Of a DNA stretch of 64,000 nucleotides, positions 17,540-26,455 are shown piece after piece. The notes beneath the pieces are model-generated. The model did not search any database. It was not told the origin of the DNA and saw only the letters and a list, made by a program, of their open reading frames with translations. This stretch comes from Sphingomonas jinjuensis (GTDB lineage: Bacteria; Pseudomonadota; Alphaproteobacteria; Sphingomonadales; Sphingomonadaceae): assembly GCF_014197105.1 (NCBI RefSeq), contig NZ_JACIEV010000003.1, forward strand, positions 310,001-374,000. The letters run 5' to 3'. Made by a program: the position numbers and the translations under genes. How positions within the stretch are numbered: position 1 is the stretch's first letter; each line of letters opens with the position of its first letter.

Positions 17540-17863
17540 ATGGCGGAAGCCCGGAACGTTACCGCCGGGTCGTTCGAACGCGAGGTCCTGGCCGCGCCGG
17601 GACTGGTGCTGATCGACCTGTGGGCGCCATGGTGCGCACCGTGCCGGGCACTCGCGCCCGTGATCGACGATATCGCCGACGATTTCGGCGATACGCTGAC
17701 GGTCGGCAAGATCGACGTCGACGCTGAACCGTCCCTGCGCGACCGGCTGATGGTTCGCTCCGTCCCGACGCTGATCCTGTTCCGCGGCGGCGAGGAGCTG
17801 GCGCGCGCGACGGGCAACCAGTCGCGCGCACGCCTGACGGCATGGATCGAGGCACATCAATGA
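17540..17863 (+). CDS. Thioredoxin-family protein
   Basis: About 107 residues from ATG 17540, with ribosome site GAGGAG before it. An in-frame ATG at 17441, overlapping the ABC stop, would add a 33-residue disordered tail and cannot be excluded. The active site is WCAPC (Trp31, Cys32, Cys35), slightly different from the classic WCGPC; cis-Pro lies in 'VRSVPTLILF'. No signal peptide, so it is cytoplasmic. Its place inside a receptor/transporter run is unusual for a housekeeping thioredoxin and hints that the imported ligand or a partner protein carries a disulfide. Its stop overlaps the next start (ATGA). Confidence 0.88.
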   Translation: MAEARNVTAGSFEREVLAAPGLVLIDLWAPWCAPCRALAPVIDDIADDFGDTLTVGKIDVDAEPSLRDRLMVRSVPTLILFRGGEELARATGNQSRARLTAWIEAHQ

Positions 17864-18708
17864 CCATCGCATTCCATGGCGATCCGGCCTTGCAGTCGCA
17901 GCTGGTGTCGCGGCTCGGCCAGCACCGCGCCGACGGCACGCTGATCATCGGGGACACACGGTGGGACGGCGCGCGGGGCAGTCCGCTCGGCGTGCTGACC
18001 CACGATACCAGCATCGTATCACTGGCGACGCTGACGGGCTATCCGCTGGCGCTGGCGGGGCTGCTCGACCCGCTGGCGGCGATCATCCGCGGTCCGGAGG
18101 CCGCCGGTCGATTTGCGCGGCAATGGTTGTCGACGGCGATCGCGGGGGCCGACCTGGCGCCGGTGCCCGCGTTGATCGTCCTCGACCTGCTCGACCATCT
18201 GCCGCACGACATCATCGACTGCGCCGTGGTGACGCAGGTTGGCCGGTTGCATCGCGCGACGATCGCGGGAGAAAGCCTACCCCGGGCGGCATGGAATGCT
18301 TGTCGGCAGGCGATCATCGAGCAGGACGACGTCGAGGGCGACGAGGCGCGCAGCGCGGTGCTCGACCTCGTCGAGGCCGCGGCATGGCCGACGCGGGGCA
18401 GCCGATCGGTCCTGGCGACGATGATCATGGCCTGGTGCCGCCTGGCGGAATATGAGGGCCGAAGCGAATGGTCCGCCGCCGACGAGGATCGGGCGCAGGC
18501 AATGCTGCGGTCGTTGTGGGACGAGAACCGGGGCCGCCGCGAGGCTGGCGACGTGATCTGTTATCCTGCGCTTTTCGCCGAACGCGACCCATCGCTCGCC
18601 TCGCGCTTCGAGGCGAATCTCAGCGATGCCAATCGCCGCTATCTGGCGCGGGTGGACATGGCGGCGACGCTGGTCATCGACCGGATCGCGTCGGTGCGTC
18701 GCGCATAA
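17860..18708 (+). CDS. Protein of unknown function coupled to the thioredoxin gene
   Basis: 282 residues from ATG 17860, overlapping the thioredoxin stop by four bases. It is soluble, without signal peptide. The N-terminal half has a Gly/Ala-rich, alternating pattern; the second half is helical and acidic with Trp residues ('AAAWPTRGSRSVLATMIMAW', 'AQAMLRSLWDENRG'). I do not recognise a domain. The tight overlap with thioredoxin and the ABC gene upstream shows that it belongs to the same operon, so it could be an enzyme or chaperone acting on the imported or exported compound. Confidence 0.8.
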   Translation: MTIAFHGDPALQSQLVSRLGQHRADGTLIIGDTRWDGARGSPLGVLTHDTSIVSLATLTGYPLALAGLLDPLAAIIRGPEAAGRFARQWLSTAIAGADLAPVPALIVLDLLDHLPHDIIDCAVVTQVGRLHRATIAGESLPRAAWNACRQAIIEQDDVEGDEARSAVLDLVEAAAWPTRGSRSVLATMIMAWCRLAEYEGRSEWSAADEDRAQAMLRSLWDENRGRREAGDVICYPALFAERDPSLASRFEANLSDANRRYLARVDMAATLVIDRIASVRRA

Positions 18709-18721
18709 TCCTAAGGGTGCC

Positions 18722-19558
18722 ATGTTGGACGTCATCGATTCGCATTTTCACCTCTGGTCGCTGACAAACCCGGGGCATCAGTGGCCGACGCCGGACATGC
18801 CGGCGCTCTATCGCGATTTCACCGCGGACGACCTGCGCAGGGCGGCGGCCGATGTGCGACTGGCCGGCGGGGTACTGGTCCAATCGCAGCCGACGGATGC
18901 CGACACCGACTGGATGCTGGCCGTGGCAGCGACGGAGCCGTTGGTGCTGGGGGTGTGCGGCTGGGTCGACCTGGCCGCCGCCGATGTGCCGCGGCGGATC
19001 GCCGAACTTGCCGCGATGCCCAAGCTCAGGGCGCTGCGGCCGATGCTGCAGTCGATCGCCGATACCGAATGGCTGCTGCGCGACGCATTGGCGCCGGCGA
19101 TCGCGGCGATGATCGAGCATGGGCTGCGGCTCGACGCGCTGGTTCAGCCACGGCACCTGCCGATGCTCGCCGAGTTCGTCGATCGCTGGCCTGCATTGCC
19201 CGTCGTCATCGATCATGCCGCCAAGCCGCGTGCGGCGACGCGCGAGATGGATCCCTGGTGCGACGACATCGCGGCGCTGGCGGCGCGCGGGGTCTATTGC
19301 AAGCTGTCTGGCCTGCGCACCGAGCAGGGGCCCTATCAGCCGGCGCGGGCGCTGAAGCCTTATATCGACCATCTCGTCATCGAATTCGATCAGCGGCTGA
19401 TGTGGGGCAGCGACTGGCCGGTGCTGCTCCAGTCGGGTGACCGCTACGACCGCTGGCTCGACGATGCGATCTGGCTGACCGACCTGGCGGAATGTGCGCA
19501 GGCGCGGTTGTTCGCCGGCTGCGCCCGCGAATTCTACGATCTGCCGCCGTCGAGCTGA
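18722..19558 (+). CDS. Amidohydrolase (COG3618 type, lactonase-like)
   Basis: 278 residues forming a TIM-barrel metal hydrolase. Metal ligands: His8 and His10 in 'DSHFHLW', a His near 165 in 'VIDHAAKP', and Asp near 231 in 'WGSDWPVL'. Close groups include L-fuconolactonase, L-rhamnono-lactonase and related sugar-acid lactonases, so hydrolysis of a sugar lactone in the cytoplasm is likely. It starts 13 bp after the unknown gene and may be the last gene of that operon, or belong functionally with the GPH sugar transporter at 20166. Its 3' end overlaps the convergent rlpA gene by 25 bp. Confidence 0.85.
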   Translation: MLDVIDSHFHLWSLTNPGHQWPTPDMPALYRDFTADDLRRAAADVRLAGGVLVQSQPTDADTDWMLAVAATEPLVLGVCGWVDLAAADVPRRIAELAAMPKLRALRPMLQSIADTEWLLRDALAPAIAAMIEHGLRLDALVQPRHLPMLAEFVDRWPALPVVIDHAAKPRAATREMDPWCDDIAALAARGVYCKLSGLRTEQGPYQPARALKPYIDHLVIEFDQRLMWGSDWPVLLQSGDRYDRWLDDAIWLTDLAECAQARLFAGCAREFYDLPPSS

Positions 19559-20094
19559 GCGCGCAGATTTTGCAGGATCGGTTCGGCTACGGGAGCCAGC
19601 GGCGCGGCGGGCTTGCCGGCGCGGAGGCGGCGACGGTCTTTCTCGCTGGGCTCGACGATGCGCACGCGGACGGCGGCGGGGGATGCGGCGGTCAGGCCGA
19701 GCGAGGCGGCGGCGCCGCGCGACAGGTCGAGGATCCGGCTGTCGCCGCCGGCAAACGGGCCGCGATCGTTGATCCGGACCACCAATCGTCGCCCGGTCGC
19801 CAGCGCGGTAACCTCGACATAGGTCGGCAGCGGCAGCGTGCGATGCGCGGCAGTCAGCCAGCGGGCGCGGAACCGCTCGCCATTGGCGGTGCGCTTGCCC
19901 GACTCGTTGCCGTACCAGCTGGCATAGCCGAGCATGTCGTAGGTGGGATCGGCGGCGGGAACGTAGCTGCGGCCGCGGACAGCATAGGGGTTGCCGATCC
20001 GCACGGGATCGTCGCTGACCGGGCGATAGCCGCTGGCGCAGGCGGCGAGGGGCAGGGCGGCGAGAAGGACGAGGCGGCGCATGGCGGAGCTCAT
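19534..20094 (-). CDS. rlpA: RlpA-like lipoprotein (double-psi beta-barrel, septal ring)
   Basis: About 186 residues. A lipoprotein signal with lipobox 'LAAC' follows 'MRRLVLLAALP'; start ATG 20094 is chosen, with ATG 20082 as alternative and 20124 as too long. The double-psi beta-barrel core is plain: 'GYASWYGNESGKRTANGERF', 'TYVEVTALATGRRLVVRIND', 'RGPFAGGDSRILDLSRGAA'. RlpA proteins are lytic transglycosylases for denuded glycan strands at the septum and cell poles. It lacks a C-terminal SPOR domain, which is common in alphaproteobacterial members. It is divergent from the GPH transporter. Confidence 0.88.
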   Translation of the reverse strand: MSSAMRRLVLLAALPLAACASGYRPVSDDPVRIGNPYAVRGRSYVPAADPTYDMLGYASWYGNESGKRTANGERFRARWLTAAHRTLPLPTYVEVTALATGRRLVVRINDRGPFAGGDSRILDLSRGAAASLGLTAASPAAVRVRIVEPSEKDRRRLRAGKPAAPLAPVAEPILQNLRAQLDGGRS

Positions 20095-20165
20095 GGCGCG
20101 GAAGAGCGTCGCCGGTCCAGCCATGCCCTCGACTTTCCCCGCGGATCGGTCGACAGCCCGCGGCG

Positions 20166-21494
20166 ATGATCGAGGAGCGGGGAGAGGGGCGCGTCGGGCG
20201 ATGGCGGCTGATCGGCTTTGCCAGCGGCGACTTCGCGTTCAACCTCTATTGGCAGAGCGCGATGCTCTACCTGCTGTTCTACTACACCGACGCGCTTGGC
20301 CTCGGCATGGAGGCGGCGGCGGCGATGTATCTGGTCGCGTCCTGCTGGGACGGGGCAGTCAGCTTCGCGGTGGGGGTGCTCGTCGATCGCTATTGGCCGC
20401 GCCAGGCGATGCGACGCGCGCTGGTGCTGGGCGCGGTGCCGTTGGGGCTGTCGTTCGCGCTGGCCTATGCGCCGCCGCCGGTCGGCGGCACGGCGGGAGC
20501 GGCGATCGTGCTGGCGGGACATCTATTGTTCCGAACCGCCTATGCGCTGGTCAATATCCCCTATCTGGCGCTGTCGGGCCGGGTGAGCGGCGACAGTCGC
20601 GACCGATCGTTCGTCGCCGGCATCAGGATGCTGGCGGGGACGGCGGCGGCGGTGCTGGTGGCGCTGGGAACGGTGCCCCTCGGCAGCGCGCTGATGGGCG
20701 TTCGTGGCGGACCCCAGGCGTTTCTGGGGGCGGCAATGCTATTCGCCGGCATCGGCAGCGTGATCCTGATCCTGGTCGGTTGGACGTTCCGCGATGCACT
20801 GGTTGCCGATGATGACGACGCGCAGACGGCGCCGTTCTCGGTCCTGGCCTCGCTCGCGGCGACCGCAGGCAATCGCGCGTTCGTGACGCTGGCGGCGGCG
20901 ATGATGGCGATGATCGTCGCGGTGTCGGTGCTCGACAAATCGGTGCTCTATTACTTCAAATATGCGCTTGGGGACGAAGCGGCGGGGCATCTGGCGCTGG
21001 CGGCGATGATGGCGGTCAGCGCGGTGGCGGTGCCAATGTGGATGGGAATCGCGCGGGTCATCGGCGTCAGGCGATTATGGTTCGTTGCAAGTGGGTTGTG
21101 CGGGATCGGCCTGACGGTCTTCGCGCTCGCCGACCTGCCGCGGACCGGGGCGATGCAGCTGTTCCTGGTGACGATGCAGGCAGGGACGGTGGCGCTGCAC
21201 TTCGCCTTTTGGTCAATGCTGCCCGATGCGATCGACTGGGGGCGGCGGGCGCATGGCATGCGTGCCGACGGGGTGGCGTTCGGGCTGGTGGCGCTGCTCC
21301 AGAGGCTGGCGATCGGGGTGGCGACCGCGATGCTTGGGCTATCGCTCGGCCAATCGGGCTATGTCGCCAACAGCGCCCAGTCGCCGGAGACGCTGACCGC
21401 CCTGCGGGTGACGATCGCGCTGGTGCCGCTGGGCTTCTTCATGCTGGCGGCGGTGATGATGGCGCTTAACCCGCTCGGTCGGCGAGCGGGTTGA
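20166..21494 (+). CDS. GPH-family (glycoside-pentoside-hexuronide) sugar:cation symporter
   Basis: 442 residues with about 12 hydrophobic helices in the MFS layout. The GPH pattern is seen in 'LIGFASGDFAFNLYWQSAML' near the start, 'VNIPYLALSGRVSGDSRDR' in the loop after helix 4, and 'FWSMLPDAIDWGRRAHGMRA' in the second half. These carriers bring glycosides or uronides into the cell with Na+ or H+. It converges on the GH3 gene of the LacI locus 13 bp downstream and is the probable inner-membrane importer for its sugar products, although no LacI operator is visible at its own promoter. Confidence 0.9.
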   Translation: MIEERGEGRVGRWRLIGFASGDFAFNLYWQSAMLYLLFYYTDALGLGMEAAAAMYLVASCWDGAVSFAVGVLVDRYWPRQAMRRALVLGAVPLGLSFALAYAPPPVGGTAGAAIVLAGHLLFRTAYALVNIPYLALSGRVSGDSRDRSFVAGIRMLAGTAAAVLVALGTVPLGSALMGVRGGPQAFLGAAMLFAGIGSVILILVGWTFRDALVADDDDAQTAPFSVLASLAATAGNRAFVTLAAAMMAMIVAVSVLDKSVLYYFKYALGDEAAGHLALAAMMAVSAVAVPMWMGIARVIGVRRLWFVASGLCGIGLTVFALADLPRTGAMQLFLVTMQAGTVALHFAFWSMLPDAIDWGRRAHGMRADGVAFGLVALLQRLAIGVATAMLGLSLGQSGYVANSAQSPETLTALRVTIALVPLGFFMLAAVMMALNPLGRRAG

Positions 21495-21507
21495 GCCAAT
21501 TGTCGTT

Positions 21508-23784
21508 TTAGCGAACCAGTTCGAACGTCCCATGGGCGCCGTCGGCCTGGGCGGAAGGCGCGATCCAGACGTCGAAGGTGCCCGGCTCGACGGTCGGCTG
21601 AAGGTCCTGGCCGAGGAACTGGAGCTGCTCGCGGGTCAGGGTGAAGGCGACATGCTCGCTCGCCCCCGGCGCCAGCGCGACCTTGCGATAGGCCTTCAGC
21701 TCGCGGACGGGGCGGGTGATCGTCGCCACCCGGTCGCGAATGTAAAGCTGGACGACTTCCTCGCAGGCACGGGTGCCGCCGTTGGTGATCGTCGCCGCGA
21801 TCTCGATCCGGCCGTCCCACGCCATCGTCGCGGGCACGGTGATCGCGCCATAGCCGACCTTGCCATAGGTCAGCCCGTGACCGAACGGATAGAGCGCCGC
21901 ATTGGGGGCCGTGCGCCACTGCGCCTTGTAGGGCTCACGCGGACCGGCGGGGGCGGGGCGGCCGGTCGCCTTGTGGTCGTAGTGATAGGGTTCCTGGCCG
22001 CTTTCGTAGGGGAAGCTCATCGGCAGGCGGCCCGAGGGCGAACAGGCGCCGAACAGGACGTCGGCGATGGCGTTGCCGCTCTCCGAGCCAAGGAACCAGG
22101 TGACAAGGATCGCGGGCGCATCGCGCACGGCGCCCTCGAGCGCCAGGCCGCGTCCATTCTTGAGCAGCACGACGATCGGCTTGCCGGTCTTCGCCACCGC
22201 CTCGGCGAGCGCCATTTGCGGTGCGGGCACGGTGATCGAGGTGCGCGACTGCGCCTCGCCGGACATGCCTTCGCTCTCGCCGATCGCGAGGACGACGATG
22301 TCGGCAGCCTGCGCTGCGGCGACCGCGGCGTCGATGCCGCCGGCCAGCGGCTCCTCTACGCCCGAACCCGGCGTCGTCGAGACGTTCGTCGCGCCGGCGT
22401 TGCGCAGGCCGGTGACGAGATCGACCGCCTGGTTGTTGTCGCCATAGACCACCCAAGGTCCATTGAGGTCGTGCTGGCCGCTGGCGAACGGGCCGATCAG
22501 CGCGATGCGACGGTTCTTGTCGAGCGGGAGCAGGTCGCCCTCGTTCTTGAGCAACACCATCGCCTTGCGACCCGCCTCGCGCGACAGCGCCAGCGCCGCC
22601 TTGGTGCGCGAGCGGGTCTTCTCGCGCTTCTTGTCGATGCGGCGGAAGGGATCGTCGAACAGGCCGAGCTGCTGCTTGACGGCGAGGACGCGGCGAACCG
22701 ATCGGTCGACTAGTTCCTGCGGCACCGCGCCCTCGCGAACCAGCGCGGGGACGTGGAGGGCGTACAGGTTCGACTGCATCGACATGTCGACACCCGCCAG
22801 GAAGGCGATGCGCGCCGCATCCTTGCCGTCGTTGGCGAAGCCGGCGGCGATCATCTCTTCGTCGCCGGTATAGTCGGAGACGATGATGCCGGGGAATTTC
22901 CATTCGTCGCGCAGCACCTGCTTCATCAGCCAGGGATTGCCGGTCGCGGGGATGCCGTTGATCTCGTTGAACGAGGCCATGCCACTCATCGCGCCCGCGT
23001 CGAAGCCGGCCTTGTACGGCGGCAGGTAGACCTCGCGCAGCGTTCGTTCCGACAGGTCGACGATATTATAGTCGAGCCCGCTTTCGGCGGCGCCATAGGC
23101 GGCGAAATGCTTGATGCAGGCCATCACCGCGTCATCGGCGGCGAGGCTCTTGCCCTGGAAGCCGCGGACGCGCGCGGCGGCGAACAGGCGGCCGAGCATC
23201 ACGTCCTCGCCCGCGCCTTCCATCGTCCGGCCCCAGCGCTGGTCGCGGGCGATGTCGACCATCGGGAAGAAGGTCCAGTCGATGCCGGCGCCCGCCGCCT
23301 CATAGGCGGCGACGCGCGCGGTGCGCATCGCGAGGTCGGGTTCGAAGCTGGCGGCCTCGGCGACGGGCACCGGAAAGATGGTGCGATGGCCGTGGATGAC
23401 GTCGGCCGCGAAGATCAGCGGGATTTTCAGCCGCGACCCGCGCATCACCGCCTGCTGCATCCGCCGCGCCATCTCGGCACCGTTGCCGTTGAAGACACCG
23501 GTCAGCTTGCCAGCGACGGCGTCGGCGATCTGGCCATCGAAGCTAGGGCCGGTGGAGGGAGGATTGAGCGCGGTCGCGACACCGCCACCCCAGGCCGCGG
23601 CGTTGAGCTGGAGCTGGCCGGCCTTCTCCTCGAGCGTCATCTTGCCGATCAGCGCCTCGATCGATGCCGGCAGTGCCATCGCGTCGGTCTGGGCCAGCAA
23701 TGCCCGCGCCGGGCTGCTGGCCCAGGCGGCGACGGCACCTGCACCCAGCAACGCCGCACGGCGCGAAATCGTGGTGTCGGTCAT
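21508..23784 (-). CDS. Glycoside hydrolase family 3 beta-glucosidase (BglX-like), Tat-exported
   Basis: 758 residues from ATG 23784. A twin-arginine signal ('ISRRAALLGAGAVAAW') directs it to the periplasm folded. The GH3 N-terminal barrel has 'KHFAAYGAAESGLDYN', and the nucleophile Asp (near 304) in 'IIVSDYTG'; the alpha/beta sandwich and a C-terminal fibronectin-III-like domain ('ELKAYRKVALAPG') complete the BglX layout. It releases terminal beta-glucose (or xylose) from oligosaccharides. It is transcribed away from lacI, with a perfect LacI-type operator in the shared gap 65 bp upstream of its start, so it is under that repressor. Members of this group can be specific for beta-1,2 links. 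Confidence 0.93.
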   Translation of the reverse strand: MTDTTISRRAALLGAGAVAAWASSPARALLAQTDAMALPASIEALIGKMTLEEKAGQLQLNAAAWGGGVATALNPPSTGPSFDGQIADAVAGKLTGVFNGNGAEMARRMQQAVMRGSRLKIPLIFAADVIHGHRTIFPVPVAEAASFEPDLAMRTARVAAYEAAGAGIDWTFFPMVDIARDQRWGRTMEGAGEDVMLGRLFAAARVRGFQGKSLAADDAVMACIKHFAAYGAAESGLDYNIVDLSERTLREVYLPPYKAGFDAGAMSGMASFNEINGIPATGNPWLMKQVLRDEWKFPGIIVSDYTGDEEMIAAGFANDGKDAARIAFLAGVDMSMQSNLYALHVPALVREGAVPQELVDRSVRRVLAVKQQLGLFDDPFRRIDKKREKTRSRTKAALALSREAGRKAMVLLKNEGDLLPLDKNRRIALIGPFASGQHDLNGPWVVYGDNNQAVDLVTGLRNAGATNVSTTPGSGVEEPLAGGIDAAVAAAQAADIVVLAIGESEGMSGEAQSRTSITVPAPQMALAEAVAKTGKPIVVLLKNGRGLALEGAVRDAPAILVTWFLGSESGNAIADVLFGACSPSGRLPMSFPYESGQEPYHYDHKATGRPAPAGPREPYKAQWRTAPNAALYPFGHGLTYGKVGYGAITVPATMAWDGRIEIAATITNGGTRACEEVVQLYIRDRVATITRPVRELKAYRKVALAPGASEHVAFTLTREQLQFLGQDLQPTVEPGTFDVWIAPSAQADGAHGTFELVR

Positions 23785-23848
23785 GATCCTCGAACTCTCC
23801 CCTTGCCGGCCGCCCGCCCGTCGAAGGCTTTTGGCGTTGACCGATGCT

Positions 23849-23862
23849 TGTAACCGGTTACA
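23849..23862. promoter_or_regulatory. LacI-family operator in the bglX-lacI divergent promoter
   Basis: TGTAACCGGTTACA is a perfect 14-bp palindrome with the central CG step typical of LacI-family sites. It lies between the GH3 start (23784) and the lacI start (23944). The same core recurs twice before the TonB receptor gene at 28140. Confidence 0.85.
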
Positions 23863-23943
23863 CACGCCATGTCCGTCGCACAAGATGCAGCCATGCGCTA
23901 TCGCGACGGACAGTCGTACTGCGTTGAGGGGGGAGGGGTTAGC

Positions 23944-24936
23944 GTGAGGTCGGCATCCGCCACGATCCGCGATGTGGCGCGGGTGGCAGAGGTTTCGGTG
24001 GCATCGGTGTCGCGCGCGCTGAACGGGCATAGCAGCGTCCATCCCGACACGCGCGCCCGCGTCGTGGCCGCCGCCAAGACGCTGGGCTATGTTCCCCATG
24101 CGGGTGCGCGCAGCCTGTCGATGGCGCGGACGCATGCGATCGGCGTGGTGCTGCCCGACCTGCACGGCGAGTTCTTCTCCGAAATCGTGCGTGGCATGGA
24201 CCGCGAGGTGAGCGCGCGCGGCTATCACCTGTTGCTGTCGAACATGCACGCCGACGCCGCACTGGCGGCGCAGGCGATCCGGTCGATGCGCGGGCGCGTC
24301 GACGGGCTGATCGTGATGGCGCCTCAGCTCGATGCCGAGGGGCTGGACGATGCGCTGCCGCCCGATCTGCCTGCGGTACTGGTCAACGCGCACGACGACA
24401 TCGGTCGTGCCGGCTTTCGCGTCGACAATGCGGCGGGCATCGCGGCGGTGGTTCGGCATCTCGTCGACGGCGGGCGGCGCAAGCTGGTCCATGTCGCGGG
24501 GCCATCGGGGAACATCGATGCCGGCGAGCGCCGTGAGGGGTTCCTGACGGCGATGGCCGAGCATGCGCCCGGCGTCGAGCCGGTGGTGATCGAGGGCGAC
24601 TTTCGCGAGGCATCGGGCGCGACCGCGGTCGGGCTGCTGCGCGCCCGAGGGCTAGCGTTCGACGGGATCGTCGCCGCCAACGACATGATGGCGCTTGGCG
24701 TCATGGCGGCATTGCGCGAGGCGGACATCGCCGTGCCGCGCGCCGTCGCGGTGACGGGCTTCGACGACGTGCCGCTCGCGCGCTACCTGGGGCTGACGAC
24801 GGTCCGCGTGCCGATCGCCGACATGGGCGCGCGTGCGGTGGCGCGACTGATCGGCGCCCTCGAAGATGCCCCGCTCACCGACGACGTCGAAACCATCGAT
24901 ACCGACCTCGTCGTCCGAACGACCACAGGAAGCTGA
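23944..24936 (+). CDS. LacI-family transcriptional repressor of the sugar locus
   Basis: About 330 residues. The N-terminal HTH reads 'ATIRDVARVAEVSVASVSRA' with hinge 'SVHPDTRARVVAAAKTLGYVP', and the rest is the periplasmic-binding-protein-like effector domain ('AIGVVLPDLHGEFFSEIVRG', 'FDGIVAANDMMALGV'). Start GTG 23944 follows a G-rich ribosome site; an in-frame ATG at 23893 is possible but would place extra residues before the HTH. It should bind TGTAACCGGTTACA-type operators at 23849 and 28038/28058, so it controls the GH3 gene, itself and the TonB receptor operon. The effector is probably a mono- or disaccharide released by these enzymes. Confidence 0.93.
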   Translation: MRSASATIRDVARVAEVSVASVSRALNGHSSVHPDTRARVVAAAKTLGYVPHAGARSLSMARTHAIGVVLPDLHGEFFSEIVRGMDREVSARGYHLLLSNMHADAALAAQAIRSMRGRVDGLIVMAPQLDAEGLDDALPPDLPAVLVNAHDDIGRAGFRVDNAAGIAAVVRHLVDGGRRKLVHVAGPSGNIDAGERREGFLTAMAEHAPGVEPVVIEGDFREASGATAVGLLRARGLAFDGIVAANDMMALGVMAALREADIAVPRAVAVTGFDDVPLARYLGLTTVRVPIADMGARAVARLIGALEDAPLTDDVETIDTDLVVRTTTGS

Positions 24937-24940
24937 CCGC

Positions 24941-26359
24941 ATGACCATCGCCCTCGATCGCAGGACGCTATTGGCCCGCGCGCCGCTGGCTGCGGGAGCC
25001 GCGCTGATACCGGGCGCAAGCGCGCTGGCGGCGACGCCCGCGCTGCCGCGCTGGTTCGACGATCTCGAGCATCGCACCTTCCGCTACTTCTGGGACCTCG
25101 CGAACCGCAGCAACGGGCTGGTGCCCGACCGCTGGCCGACACCGTCGTTCGCGAGCATCGCCGCGGTCGGCTTCGCGCTCACCGCTTATCCGATCGGGGT
25201 CGAGCGTGGCTGGATCAAGCGCGATGAGGCGCGCGGCCTGACGCTGACGACGCTGCGCTTCTTCGACCAGGCGAAGCAGGGCGATGCCGAGAGCGGCGTC
25301 AGCGGTCACCAGGGCTTCTTCTACCACTTCCTCGATATGGAAACGGGCACGCGCTATCGCGATACCGAGCTGTCGAGCGTCGACACCACACTGCTGTTTC
25401 TCGGCATACTGTTCGCCGGCGCATGGTACGACCGCGCCGACCCGGTCGAAGCGGAGATCAGGCGGCTCGCGGCGCGGATCACCGACCGCGCCGACTGGCC
25501 GTGGTTCACCAACGCGGGCGGCACGGTGTCGATGGGCTGGCATCCCGGCAAGGGTTTCATCGAGCGCGCGTGGGACGGGTACAACGAGGGGATGATGGTC
25601 TATATCGTCGGCCTCGGCAGCCGCGGCAAGCCGCTGGCGGACGGGGCGTGGGACGCGTGGGCCAAGACCTATCCCGGCTTCTGGCGCGGTGAGGGCGGGA
25701 CACGGCACCTGGCCTTCGCGCCGCTGTTCGGCCACCAGTACAGCCAGATGTGGATCGACTTCCGCGGCATCCGCGATGCGGCGATGCGCGAGGCGGGGCT
25801 CGACTATTTCGAGAACAGCCGCCGCGCGACCTATGCCAACCGCGCCTACTGCATCGCCAATCCGATGCGATGGGACGGCTATGGCCGCGACGTCTGGGGC
25901 CTGACCGCGTGCGACGGGCCAGGTAATTTCCAGCTGCCGTTCAAGGGGCGGACCGCGGAGTTCTTCGGCTATGCGGCGCGCGGGCCGCTGGGGCAGCCCG
26001 ACGAGCGCGACGACGGCACGATCGCACCGACCGCGGCGCTCGGCAGTCTCGCCTTCGCGCCCGAGATCGTAGTGCCGGCGGCGGCAGCGATGAAGCGCTG
26101 GCCGCGGCTGTACGGGCAATATGGCTTCCTCGACAGCTTCAACCCGTCGTTCCGCTATACCGACGTCAAGCTGGAAACCGGATCGGTCGACGCCAAGAGC
26201 GGCTGGGTGGCGAAGGACTATCTCGGCATCGACCAGGGCGCGATTTCGGGCGCGATCGCCAATGCGCGGGACGAGGGGGTGTGGCGGGCGATGCGGCGCT
26301 CGCCGACGATCCGGCGCGGGTTGCAGCGGGCGGGGTTTACCGGCGGGTGGCTGGGCTGA
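24941..26359 (+). CDS. PF10091-type glucoamylase-family glycanase (GH144-like), exported
   Basis: 472 residues, starting 4 bp after lacI, so co-transcribed. The N-terminus has an RR-containing signal ('LDRRTLLARAPLAAGAALIP') that could be Tat. The (alpha/alpha)6-barrel family pattern is seen in 'LEHRTFRYFWDLANRSNGLV', 'GHQGFFYHFLDMETG', 'WDGYNEGMMVYIVGLGS', 'FGHQYSQMWIDFRGI', and the C-terminal 'LETGSVDAKSGWVAKDYLGI' with 'DQGA'. Characterised members of this family are endo-beta-1,2-glucanases (GH144) and related enzymes, though many are labelled only 'glucoamylase'. Acting before the GH3 enzyme it would cut a glucan to short oligosaccharides in the periplasm. Substrate is inference. Confidence 0.85.
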   Translation: MTIALDRRTLLARAPLAAGAALIPGASALAATPALPRWFDDLEHRTFRYFWDLANRSNGLVPDRWPTPSFASIAAVGFALTAYPIGVERGWIKRDEARGLTLTTLRFFDQAKQGDAESGVSGHQGFFYHFLDMETGTRYRDTELSSVDTTLLFLGILFAGAWYDRADPVEAEIRRLAARITDRADWPWFTNAGGTVSMGWHPGKGFIERAWDGYNEGMMVYIVGLGSRGKPLADGAWDAWAKTYPGFWRGEGGTRHLAFAPLFGHQYSQMWIDFRGIRDAAMREAGLDYFENSRRATYANRAYCIANPMRWDGYGRDVWGLTACDGPGNFQLPFKGRTAEFFGYAARGPLGQPDERDDGTIAPTAALGSLAFAPEIVVPAAAAMKRWPRLYGQYGFLDSFNPSFRYTDVKLETGSVDAKSGWVAKDYLGIDQGAISGAIANARDEGVWRAMRRSPTIRRGLQRAGFTGGWLG

Positions 26360-26363
26360 TCAA

Positions 26364-26441
26364 CGTCATCGCGAGCGCAAGCGAAGCAATCCATCGCGTC
26401 CCGGTCCGTCGCTGGATTGCTTCGCTCCGCTCGCAATGACG
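26364..26441. repeat. REP-like palindromic hairpin element
   Basis: Left arm CGTCATCGCGAGCG...GAAGCAATCCA (26364-26393) and right arm at 26413-26441, whose complement reads CGTCATTGCGAGCGGAGCGA...CAATCCA, pair over almost 30 bases with one bulge. The 'GTCATTGCGAGCG...GAAGCAATCC' pattern is a widespread dispersed palindromic repeat of proteobacterial genomes. It lies between the glycanase and halogenase genes and may attenuate or stabilise the transcript between them. Confidence 0.85.
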
Positions 26442-26455
26442 GCGTAAGGTAGAGC

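Noticed and set aside
23785..24564. GH3 gene extended to 24564
   Set aside because: It would run through the LacI gene and its operator; the Tat signal begins at ATG 23784.
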